Part shown: positions 36,960-45,631 of the stretch, in pieces
How the letters are laid out: the number at the start of each line of letters is the position of its first letter
Numbering within the stretch: position 1 is the first letter of the stretch
Source of the DNA: BACL21 sp038141525
GTDB taxonomy: Bacteria; Bacteroidota; Bacteroidia; Flavobacteriales; Flavobacteriaceae
Direction of reading: 5' to 3'
NCBI GenBank assembly: GCA_038141525.1
Contig: JAYQIF010000005.1
Location: 1 to 56,030, forward strand
Length of the DNA: 56,030 nucleotides
The notes under the pieces: generated by a model
Told to the model about the DNA's origin: nothing
Database searches by the model: none
Seen by the model: only the letters and a program-made list of their open reading frames with translations
Program-made: the position numbers and the translations under genes

Positions 36960-37877
36960 ATGAAAAATGCGGAATTACATCGAATTATCAAAGGGGTGGT
37001 CGTCACCCCTTTGTTGTTTTTAATGTTTTCATGTACAACCGAAAAGAAGAATTCTGAGGCAGAATGTGGCGACAATCAGGGCGCGATGATCCTCAATCAC
37101 AATGGCCTGAGCAGAGAGTATCTTTTGCACTTGCCACAAGATTACGACTCCTCAGAGGCGCTGCCTGTGGTTTTTAATTTGCACGGCTATGGCGGCTATG
37201 CCGTAGATCATTTGGCGTATGCAGACATGCGGTCTTTGGCCGATCAAGAAGGCTTCATTTTGGTCTATCCTCAAGGCAGTTGCCTTGAGGGCAATCCTCA
37301 TTGGAATTCCTTTCTGTCGGGATCAGATAACAAAAGTGATGCTGAGGATATTGATTTTTTCTCTTCATTAATCGATGAAATAAGCAGCAACTACAATGTG
37401 GATTTAGATCGAGTTTATTTCTGTGGTTATTCAAACGGTGGCATGATGAGTTACGCATTGGCCTGTGCATTAAGCGAAAAGGTCGCTGCTATAGGATCAA
37501 TTTCTGGGACCATGCTGGATTGGCCTGAAGTTTGTGCACCGACCCACCCCATACCGGTTATCATTTTTCATGGAACTAATGATGAAGTTTTGCCTTATCA
37601 AGGAAATTCTGACTGGTCGTCTGTGCCCTATGCCGTGAATTATTGGTCAGAATTTAATGAATTGGGTCAGACACCTTCAAAGACCCAAACATATTCCAGT
37701 GGCTCAAGAGTTGTGGAGTACGAAACTTATGGTCCCGGGCTCAATGAGGTCTCTTTAGATTTATATCGTGTGATTCAGGGCGAACACCATTGGTTCGATT
37801 CAAGTACCTTGGGTTTTGATATGAATCAAACTCTGTGGGAATTTTTTGATCGTTACGACATAAATGGGCTGAGATAG
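36960..37877 (+). CDS. PHB-depolymerase/LpqC-type esterase lipoprotein (alpha/beta hydrolase)
   Basis: 305 residues. The lipoprotein signal is PLLFLMFSCTTEKK. The alpha/beta-hydrolase core has LPVVFNLHGYGGYA (oxyanion loop HG), FILVYPQGSCLEG, the nucleophile elbow VYFCGYSNGGMMSYAL (serine in GYSNGG), the acid in VIIFHGTNDEVLPYQG, and a late histidine in QGEHHWFDSS. This layout matches LpqC/poly(3-hydroxybutyrate) depolymerase-like and feruloyl-esterase-like carbohydrate esterases. It should cleave an ester on a polymer or a sugar side-chain; the exact substrate is not clear. It lies 46 bases after the secreted alpha/beta barrel protein and may share a transcript. Confidence 0.8.
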   Translation: MKNAELHRIIKGVVVTPLLFLMFSCTTEKKNSEAECGDNQGAMILNHNGLSREYLLHLPQDYDSSEALPVVFNLHGYGGYAVDHLAYADMRSLADQEGFILVYPQGSCLEGNPHWNSFLSGSDNKSDAEDIDFFSSLIDEISSNYNVDLDRVYFCGYSNGGMMSYALACALSEKVAAIGSISGTMLDWPEVCAPTHPIPVIIFHGTNDEVLPYQGNSDWSSVPYAVNYWSEFNELGQTPSKTQTYSSGSRVVEYETYGPGLNEVSLDLYRVIQGEHHWFDSSTLGFDMNQTLWEFFDRYDINGLR

Positions 37878-37970
37878 CTCGTCACCAGACGTATAGATAT
37901 CTTGGATAATAGTCTATCTTTATGGTAAATATTTTAGGCTCTTAAATCTAATTACCGGCCTTCGAGTATT

Positions 37971-39668
37971 ATGAACATTCAAGAGAATCAGATCGAATTC
38001 AATGAGGTGACGGCCAAGTTGCCCGAGAACTTACACCCATTTATTGTCAAGCAACCCTACAGTGAATACACCGCGCAAAATCAAGCGGTTTGGCGCTATG
38101 TGATGCGATTGAATGTAGACTATTTAAAGAAAGTAGCCCATGAATCCTACATCGACGGCTTGCGTTTGACAGGAATTCTATAGACGAGATCCCGCACATG
38201 GAAGGCATGAATCGCATATTAAAAGATATCGGTTGGGCGGCTGTAGCCGTAGATGGATTTATTCCGCCCAATGCGTTTATGGAGTTCCAAGCCCATAATG
38301 TATTGGTGATTTCTTCCGAGATCAGAACCATTGATCATATTGGGTATACCCCCGCTCCAGATATCATCCACGAGGCAGCGGGGCATGCACCGATCATCGC
38401 TAATCCAGAATACGCCGAATACCTGCGTCGATTTGGCGAGCTTGGAAGCAAGGCGATTTCTTCTCCTGATGACGATTTGATTTACGAGGCCATTCGCAAA
38501 CTATCCATATTAAAGGAGAACCCAAATTCTACACAGCAGGAGATTGATCAGGCCACCAAAGAGGTCGAAGAGGTTCAAAATAGTGTTCGAGAACTCTCAG
38601 AGATGGCCAAAATCCGAAACCTCCATTGGTGGACTGTAGAATACGGTCTGATCGGCAGTTTAGAGGATGCGAAAATATATGGTGCAGGGCTTTTGTCTTC
38701 TATCGAGGAGAGTAAAGATTGTTTGGACGCTGGAGTGGAGAAACGGCCGTACACCATCGAGGCGGCAGAGGTCCCTTTTGACATTACGGCGGCCCAGCCC
38801 CACTTATACGTAACCCCAGATTTTGCCCACCTGAGCTACGTTTTAGAAAAGTTCGCCAATAAAATGGCGGTACGCACTGGAGGACTTTCGGCCCTCGATA
38901 AACTAGTGAAGTCCACCAAGATGGGCACGGCAGAGCTCTCCACGGGCATTCAAATCTCCGGGGTTTTTACACGGGTCATCGCTTTTGAAGGTTCCCCGAT
39001 TTATTTGCAGACAACCGGAGCGACAGCCTTGGCCTCGCAAGGACGTGAGCTCATCGGTCATGGCACGCATCAACACCCTGATGGATTTGGTTCGCCTGTC
39101 GGAAAATTAGAAGGTACAAATTTGGCGATTGAGGACATGTCTCCCAGAGATCTTGAGGCTTACGGAATCGTCGAGGGCAAACAGGTTACTTTGAATTTTG
39201 AGGGCGGGGTTTGTGTACAAGGCCGTATCGTAACTGGCAAGCGGGACATACGCGGAAAAATTCAGCTCATCACCTTTAAGGAGTGCCGCGTAACGTATCA
39301 GGACGAAGTTTTATTCGACCCGAGCTGGGGTGTTTATGACATGGCGGTCGGTAAAAGCGTGGTTTCTGGCTTTGCTGGACCGGCCGACGATAAGTCTTTT
39401 AAAAACATTTATAGATCGGAGGTAACTGCTCAGGTTAGCACTCAAAAAATCCATTACACTGAGGCCGAAAAGGCCTTGCACAAGACTGAAATATGGTATT
39501 TTGAGAGCCTGGCGTCAAAACACCAGTGACAATCCTGTGAGTCCAGAGGCCCTGTCAGAGTTTTGGACACGAAATAAGGAAAAGTATCCTGATGAGTGGT
39601 TGTTGTATTTGGAGCTTTTAGAGCTGATGATTGAATGTGGTCATAGAAATAAAGTAAATAACCTTTGA
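37971..39668 (+). CDS. Aromatic amino acid (phenylalanine 4-) hydroxylase, long Bacteroidota form, two frameshifts
   Basis: About 566 residues when joined. It hydroxylates phenylalanine to tyrosine with tetrahydropterin, iron and oxygen. The N-terminal part (to 38175) ends in YIDGLRLTGI. Adding one T to the TT at 38176-38177 gives TGISIDEIPHMEGMNRIL and continues in the main frame. The iron site is visible: the two histidines in APDIIHEAAGHAPII and the glutamate in WWTVEYGLIGSL. A roughly 300-residue C-terminal region follows (LYVTPDFAHLSYVLEKFANK, FDPSWGVYDMAVGKSVVSGF), with no known domain. The main frame stops after ESLASKHQ. Removing one C at 39523-39524 continues as HSDNPVSPEALSEFW and PDEWLLYLELLELMI to a stop at 39668. 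Confidence 0.88.
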
Positions 39669-40020
39669 TATGCAGAACGCTCTTGATTCAGCTTATTGTC
39701 GCAGCAGTGTCAATTTGGGAGCTCAAAAAATTTCAGTTTGATAACGAACAATTCAAAGCCATTACAGGAGTTTCTTAATTCTTGAACTTTTCTAATTCGG
39801 ATTGATTTCAGGTGGCTTGCGGACTGTTCACAGGCGCGATCGGCATTAATTGATTAAATTGCGGACATGAAGTGAAAAACCCTTGGTCGAAGCGCCTGCC
39901 TTCACTGATTTTTTTATTGATGTGTTTGACGATTTTGGCCCACGCCTATGGAGTGATTTAACACGGCGATGTTAATTTATTGTGTAACTTGGCAGTCCAT
40001 TAAACATTTTGCTATTTACC
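39669..40020. other. Gap without a convincing gene
   Basis: No supported gene. A 29-codon frame from a GTG at 39872 to 39961 would give a short hydrophobic peptide (LPSLIFLLMCLTILAHAYGV), possibly a small membrane protein or part of a decayed gene. Another frame over the same bases also reads without stops for about 33 codons. Neither has a recognised relative or a strong start, so I do not call either one. Confidence 0.4.
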
Positions 40021-40431
40021 ATGAGTAAATATTTATCAATTACCTTATTCTTCTTGTCAAGAAACCTAAGCGCCCAGGAACCACAGACAGCCCAAATAGA
40101 CGACTCTCTTCAAGAAGGTTCAGCCCGTTTAAAGGACTCAGGCGAGTTAGTTACGGGTCGTGTAATCACGAATTACGACAACGGTCAGCTGCGCTTAGAA
40201 GGGTTTTATGTAGCGGGTAAAAAGGAGGGCGCCTTCCGCTGGTGGTATGCCTCTGGTCAATTGGGTTCTGAGGAAAATTTTATTAATGATCTTAAAAACG
40301 GCTTGAGTCGTCAGTGGTATGCCAATGGACAGCTCAAACAAGAGGCTCAGTATCTCAATGGCCAGCAAAAAGGTCGCATCAAGTATTGGGATGAAAATGG
40401 CGCGAAGCGCAAGATAAAAAAGGCTCAATAA
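40021..40431 (+). CDS. MORN-repeat secreted protein (YwqK-like)
   Basis: 136 residues from the ATG at 40021, preferred over an upstream TTG because it starts a signal peptide (SKYLSITLFFLSRNLSAQE). Four MORN-type repeats follow, each with the form Y-x-NGQL-(R/K)-x-E-x-x-Y: YDNGQLRLEGFYVAGKKEG, YASGQLGSEENFINDLKNG, YANGQLKQEAQYLNGQQKG and WDENGAKRKI. They resemble the repeats of the YwqK family of bacterial MORN proteins. Such proteins are often exported in Bacteroidota and are of unknown function. The stop lies 12 bases from that of the convergent HAD gene. Confidence 0.8.
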   Translation: MSKYLSITLFFLSRNLSAQEPQTAQIDDSLQEGSARLKDSGELVTGRVITNYDNGQLRLEGFYVAGKKEGAFRWWYASGQLGSEENFINDLKNGLSRQWYANGQLKQEAQYLNGQQKGRIKYWDENGAKRKIKKAQ

Positions 40432-40443
40432 ACCGGTAATCTG

Positions 40444-41139
40444 CTAGTCTTGCAGGGGTTTTAATTCTCCGTATTTTATTTCTTCGAAAGACTGAATCAC
40501 CAAGTCGGCTTGGCTGTAGTCTTGTGCTTTTGAGTGCGGGCTGTCAAAGGCTATAGCAAAAATGCCCGCGGCCTTGGCCGCGGCAATACCGTTTTCTGAA
40601 TCTTCGATGACGATACATTCTTCTAGGGAGAATCCTGAGGCTTGCGCTGCTTTTTCAAAAATTTCAGGATGTGGTTTCGAGGCGACCAGATCCGCCCCTG
40701 AGAGCTTTGCCACAAAGTATTGCTCTAGGTCAAATCGTGTAAAGACTCGATTGATGTTCTCCATGGAGGCCGAAGAGGCCAAAACAAGGGTTAGGCCATT
40801 GTTGTGATAATCTTGAATTAGTGAGAGTACCCCTGGAATGAGATCAAAATCTGAATCCTGTTCAAACAGCTCTTTAAAATGCTGGCGCTTGATCGCTACG
40901 AGTTGCTCTGGACTCTGATTGAGTTCAAAATGCGCGCAAAGTGTTTTGCAAATCTCAAGAGTAGCCTGCCCAGTAAAAGAGGCGTAAAGCTGATTACTGA
41001 CCTTGATTCCGACCTGTTCAAACATTAAATAATAGGCTTTGTGATGCAGAGGTTCACTGTCCACGATCACGCCATCCATATCAAAGAGGACTGCTTTTAC
41101 AGTCTTTGGTTTGGGGCTTTGGGTGTTTAAAGTATTCAT
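40444..41139 (-). CDS. HAD-superfamily hydrolase, beta-phosphoglucomutase-like
   Basis: 231 residues. The HAD motifs are present: I in AVLFDMDGVIVDSEPLHH (nucleophile aspartate and the +2 aspartate), II in LVLASSASMENI, III at KPHPEIFEKAA, and IV in CIVIEDSENGIAAAKAAG. The cap domain between motifs I and II is helical, as in beta-phosphoglucomutase and PGP-like phosphatases. The likely role is a sugar-phosphate phosphatase or mutase; the substrate cannot be told. It starts about 25 bases after the terminator hairpin of ompA1, so its promoter must overlap that hairpin, or read-through supplies it. Confidence 0.88.
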   Translation of the reverse strand: MNTLNTQSPKPKTVKAVLFDMDGVIVDSEPLHHKAYYLMFEQVGIKVSNQLYASFTGQATLEICKTLCAHFELNQSPEQLVAIKRQHFKELFEQDSDFDLIPGVLSLIQDYHNNGLTLVLASSASMENINRVFTRFDLEQYFVAKLSGADLVASKPHPEIFEKAAQASGFSLEECIVIEDSENGIAAAKAAGIFAIAFDSPHSKAQDYSQADLVIQSFEEIKYGELKPLQD

Positions 41140-41160
41140 TTGGTTACGCCGATTTGAAGC

Positions 41161-41188
41161 AAAAAACCCCGGACGCAGTCCGGGGTTT
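41161..41188 (-). terminator. Rho-independent terminator after ompA1
   Basis: On the minus strand AAACCCCGGAC-TGC-GTCCGGGGTTT is followed by TTT: a perfect 11-bp stem with a 3-base loop. It lies about 22 bases after the OmpA gene stop and before the HAD gene start. Confidence 0.88.
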
Positions 41189-41210
41189 ATCTTTTCTGTA
41201 CTTACAAAAA

Positions 41211-42641
41211 TTATTCGTTAACGCGTATTTCTACTCGTCTGTTTTTTGCACGTCCTTCTGCAGTACTGTTGTCTGCAATCGGTTCGTTTTCACCATAACC
41301 CTTAGCGGTAAGCCTTGAAGGATTAACGCCTTGTTTGGTTATTAGATATTGACGCACTGCTTTCGCACGGGCCTCAGAAAGACCTTGATTGAACGTAAAT
41401 GTATCGATATTACACGTGTGGCCAGCAATCTCCAAATATGTCGTTGGATAGGCTTTTAGGACTTGCGCAATTTCATCGAGAACAGCTTTACCTTCATAGT
41501 TTAGTTCGCTACTACCAAGAGCGAATAAAATCGCGGCCGTAGTTGAATTGAGTTCTTCCACAACATCAATGCTCATTTCTGGACAACCACCGTTAGCCAC
41601 GGTTCCGACTTCTTGAGGACATGAATCATCTTTGTCGGCTACGCCATCACCATCAGCATCCGGGCAACCGCCTAAGTTAGGATCTCCTGCTTGGGTGGGG
41701 CAGGCATCATCTTTGTCGGCCACGCCGTCTTTATCGCGATCAGGACATCCGCCTAATTCCATTGGTCCTTTTCTTTTTGGACACTCGTCTTTACGGTCTT
41801 CAACACCATCGCCATCGGTATCAGGACATCCGTTGAATTCGGCTAATCCAGCAACCTCAGGACATTCGTCTTTGGCATCTTCTATCCCGTCACCATCGGT
41901 ATCAGGACAACCGTTAAATTCTTTTAAACCAGGAACCATTGGGCACTCATCTTCATCATCGTTGATGCCATCTCCGTCGGTATCTTTTCCGCCAAACTGG
42001 AACACTAACCCAGCACTGTGCTGAAAGTGATCCTGGCTGTAGGTATCGTCAAGACCTGATTTAAAGGTGCTCATCACGTTCACCGCTAAGCGATTTTCAA
42101 GCACCCAAACTTTAAACCCAACATTGGCATTTAAGGTATTGAAACCCTTAGCATAACCGTATTTTACCCAGCTGCGACCGGCACCAAAACCAAGATATGG
42201 ATCGATGATCCATGATTTATCTAAGGCATCAGCGAAACTAAAGTTCAAGCTGGCGTCCAAACCGTAATAACGCGCCGAGTCCGCACCGAACCAATCGCTG
42301 AATTCTGCATCGCCAAGTTTATCAATTTTGTTAATCGATCCGGCTACATTCAGGCTAAAGCCTCTGAATAAGTAACGGCCTACAGAAACACGTGAGGCCG
42401 AAGGCATGAAGTTATAGTGGTCTCCGAAGTTGAAGTACTCATTGATAAAAGCTCCGTGAACGAATGGACGGCCTCTGCCTACACCATCTAATATTTGACC
42501 TGACTCTAAGCCAACCGGATAAAAATCTACCGCGTTGGTTCCGATTTCTATGGCCCATGGGTTTTGTCTGTCTTGTGCATTGAGACTCAAAACACCCGAT
42601 AAAACTAGTACTGCCGTCAGTATAAACGTTTGAAATTTCAT
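41211..42641 (-). CDS. OmpA-family protein with thrombospondin type 3 repeats (paralogue 1)
   Basis: 476 residues. A signal peptide (VLSLNAQ) leads to an N-terminal barrel-like domain (about 22-205). Five to six calcium-binding TSP3 repeats (about 215-350) follow, each like DTDGDGIEDAKDECPEVAGL. The C-terminal OmpA-like peptidoglycan-binding domain (about 355-476) has ILFALGSSEL, AGHTCNIDT, QGLSEARAKAVRQYL and RLTAKGYGENEPIADNSTAEGRAKNRRVEI. It should tether the outer membrane to peptidoglycan. The usual aspartate after GHT, which contacts diaminopimelate, is replaced by cysteine (GHTC). This could alter binding, or the nearby D (NID) may substitute. Its TAATTTTG box (42658-42665) may be the -7 promoter element. 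Paralogue of the gene at 45632. Confidence 0.9.
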   Translation of the reverse strand: MKFQTFILTAVLVLSGVLSLNAQDRQNPWAIEIGTNAVDFYPVGLESGQILDGVGRGRPFVHGAFINEYFNFGDHYNFMPSASRVSVGRYLFRGFSLNVAGSINKIDKLGDAEFSDWFGADSARYYGLDASLNFSFADALDKSWIIDPYLGFGAGRSWVKYGYAKGFNTLNANVGFKVWVLENRLAVNVMSTFKSGLDDTYSQDHFQHSAGLVFQFGGKDTDGDGINDDEDECPMVPGLKEFNGCPDTDGDGIEDAKDECPEVAGLAEFNGCPDTDGDGVEDRKDECPKRKGPMELGGCPDRDKDGVADKDDACPTQAGDPNLGGCPDADGDGVADKDDSCPQEVGTVANGGCPEMSIDVVEELNSTTAAILFALGSSELNYEGKAVLDEIAQVLKAYPTTYLEIAGHTCNIDTFTFNQGLSEARAKAVRQYLITKQGVNPSRLTAKGYGENEPIADNSTAEGRAKNRRVEIRVNE

Positions 42642-42753
42642 GTCTTATGTTTTTTGCAAAATTAAAGCAATTTTCAAGATATCCGATAAAACGTCGCTTT
42701 TTTCGGTAAAATTTAATCTTAAATAAACACTATGGATGGAAAAAGAACTAAAA

Positions 42754-45569
42754 TCAGGAATCCTTTGGTGCCACAAAAGGCTGTTCGGGGTTCATCAGCT
42801 CTGCGATAAGGCCAAATAACTGCTGTTCGTATTGACTCAGTACTTCATGGGTAATATCGACGACACGTGTATTTCGGTTCGGTTTAAAGGCATAGGTCAT
42901 CAGGCCTTGGCCAAAGTTTTTGAACGAAATGATTCCGGCGATAGCCTGTCCATGGATTGGTTTAAACCCTGAATCATTTTTAAAATGCATGTAGGTGTAG
43001 GTCAAAAGCTGAAATGCTTTTTCTTTTTTCTCACTAGCGGTAAGTGCGGCCCAGTCCTCAATATTGAGGTCACCGGGTTGAACATTGCCTGTTTTATAGT
43101 CAATGACCCGAAGTACGCCATCGGCGCGATCCAGTCGGTCTACTACACCACGTAATTTTACGGGCTGGTCTACCCCCGGCACGGTCAAAAGTAGTTTATG
43201 CTCCGTTTCTACCTCGAGAAGTTCTATGACCTCACCGCGCTCCAAGGCAGCGCAATCCCAATCTAATAAAAGATGGCAGTAGCGTTTGACCACTTCGGTC
43301 ACAATGAGATTCTTTCCATGAGCCAATGCGCGCAGGTTGTATTTATCATCAAAATGATCCATAACCACGCGATCAACCTTCTTTTTGAGCGCTTTTAAAT
43401 CGGACAAGACCAGTGGTTTGCCCGCCAGAGGTGCGTACATTTCTTCGATAGCATCATGAACGACACTCCCCAATATATTGGCCGCAATATTGTCCTCCAT
43501 GAGTCGCTCTTCTGGAAGTCCCAAAATGCGCTTGAAATAAAACTCTTCAGGATCCCTCACGTACTGCCCCAGAGACGACGGAGAAAATCCTCCCGCCACA
43601 ATCTCACGAAGCCTGTCCATCACATCGGGGGTTTTTTCATAGCTGGCCACGGAGGCCGCACTGATATTGACCTCCTGCAAGGCTGTTGTTTTTTCGATTT
43701 TGTGGGCCTTGGGTGCCGTGAGTTCCAGCAGACGCAGAAAACGACTGGGTTCACCCACGCTTAGCCCCTTCTGACTGTTTTTATAAATAAAGCGCACGGA
43801 CTTGGCCCGTTGGAGCAATCTAAAGAAGTGATACCCATAAATAGCGTCTTTGTCGGTGTGCAGCGGCAGACCAAATTCTTTTTTCATGTCATAGGTAATG
43901 AATGAGGCGCTGCTCTTGCCCTGAGGAATTACCCCTTCATTTACAGAGAGCATTATGATGTGTTCAAAGTCCAGTACCCGTGTCTCAAGCACCCCCATGA
44001 CTTGTAAGCCTTGATAGGCGTCGCCTTCAAAGTCCAGCGATTCACTGACCAGTAAATGATCAAAAAGGGCGGTAATGGCACTTATGTTTTCTAAAAACCC
44101 ATAACTCCGTGCCAGTCCGTAAAGCTCTTGCAACAAATCCAAAAGCTTTTGAATACCGATACGGTCGACAGCATTAAGCTGCTTTTGCTCGTTCAATCCA
44201 CTGAGCAGTGTGGTCAGATTTTTCAGCAGGTTAGGCTCGCCCCCGCATTGGAAAACATAAGCTCAATAACGGGCCTTTCAGACGCACGCGCCAACTCTTT
44301 TATTTCATCGATGTCAATAAATAGCTGATGATTTTTTTGAACCCATCGACTGATATTTTGCCAAGAAGGCAACAGGAGTTGCCCAAAGGGATGGGTCAGG
44401 ATTTTGCTCAGATGATTGTGGTGGATTCTGTTATTTTCAGATTTGTGCCATTGCAAGAGCGACTCCACAAACCATACCCCAGGATAGTTTTTAAGGGGAT
44501 AGCCCATGGTAATGTTGATGTTATTGATCTTGTCGGGAAGGGCATAAAGCACTCCAGGGAGTAAAGATTCATCCGCCAAAATTAGGGCCGTTTTGTTCAC
44601 TTGCATCAGTGGCATCTGCTGGAGTATTGCAGACATCGCCTGAATTTGTCCCTGATCACTTTCGCTCTGGATAAAGGCAAATTCCTTGTCTTTGCCAAAG
44701 TTATTGTTAGTAATGCCCGAATGGTTAATCCTCTGACTCAGCCCATCCCCGAGGCCATCAGCCTTGGCCGAGATGATATTTTCGGTCTTTGGGGTTGACG
44801 CAAGCCCCTGAAGATTTAGCGGATTCTTGTAGTAGGGCCATCGATCAAAATAGCCTCTTATAAATTGCGACACACTGTGGGTTTGGTCTTTGGCAAAAAA
44901 TTCGTCTAAATCCCAAAAAATGTGACTATTGCCTTGGGCAAGCATTTCTTGAATCAGGAGCTCTTCCGCAGGGTTTAGTGCATTGAACCCGATAAAGGCA
45001 TGTGGTTTGTTGGCGTTGACATTAAGGTAATGACTCAGGTCTTCTGCAGCCCATCGATAGACAAGTCCTTGATAGGCGGCTCCTTGTTTTAATAAGTGCT
45101 GGGTCAGAGCGTTGTAAAACGGCAGTAGTCCCTCCCAAAACTTAAGATAATCTTTAATGAGTGGGGTTGCTTCTTTGAGCTCCCAACGCTCAAAGGCTTT
45201 GATTTGGCTGAGGTAACCAAAGAACTCTTTGGGACCGACCAAATTGCGGTCAATTTCATTAAAGTCGTTGAGCAGTGGTTCCGCCCATTGCAGATAATCG
45301 CTGAACGCAGTCGGCGTGAGCTCATTATAGATTTTGTAGCCCTCGAGTAGCACCTGGGTAGGGTTCATGATTTCAATACCAGAGACTTGGCTGATAAAAT
45401 CTTCGATACTGTAAATCGTCGGCGCGAAATAGGATGTGTCGGCTTGCTCAATAAGTACTTGACTCAGAAATCCTCCAGCACGCTTGCTGGGCAAAATCAA
45501 AACATAATCCGAAAGGGGGTAGGTGCCTTGGGTTAGTGTGCGGATGGTTTCAGACAAGAAGGATTCCAT
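42754..45569 (-). CDS. addB: AddB-like helicase-nuclease subunit, PD-(D/E)XK family, one frameshift
   Basis: About 938 residues when joined. From 45569 it reads YVLILPSKRAGGFLSQVLI (AddB-like N-terminus), and then helicase-like regions that have lost the Walker motif (LPGVLYALPDKINNINITMGY). The frame stops at 44223 after SNAGASL. Adding one G to the run at 44240-44244 (minus strand) gives NAGGEPNLLKNLTTLLSG and continues to the C-terminal nuclease domain (VVDRLDRADGVLRVIDYKTGNVQ, with the D..DYK active site; VHDAIEEMY). It should act with AddA (48370) as an end-resecting double-strand-break exonuclease. It starts just after the terminator of ompA2. The two subunit genes are unusual in being separated by ompA2 and kbl. 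Confidence 0.82.
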
Positions 45570-45581
45570 ACCCTAAAATAA

Positions 45582-45610
45582 AAAAACGCCTCCACAAGGG
45601 AGGCGTTTTT
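45582..45610 (-). terminator. Rho-independent terminator after ompA2
   Basis: On the minus strand AAAAACGCCTCC-CTTGT-GGAGGCGTTTTT forms a 12-bp stem, GC-rich in its core. It lies 22 bases after the ompA2 stop and only 12 bases before the addB start, so it may limit read-through into addB. Confidence 0.85.
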
Positions 45611-45631
45611 CTAAACTTTATTGTCGGAGAA

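Noticed and set aside
38170..38200. Programmed frameshifting in phenylalanine hydroxylase and the other broken genes
   Set aside because: No slippery heptamer with a downstream structure is seen, and the shifts go in both directions in unrelated genes; sequence errors are simpler.
39872..39961. A 29-codon hydrophobic peptide frame
   Set aside because: It starts with GTG, has no visible ribosome binding site and no known relative, and an overlapping frame is equally open.
41590..41990. Regular DNA repeats that look like a CRISPR or tandem array
   Set aside because: They encode the TSP3 calcium-binding repeats of the OmpA protein; the spacing follows the protein repeat.
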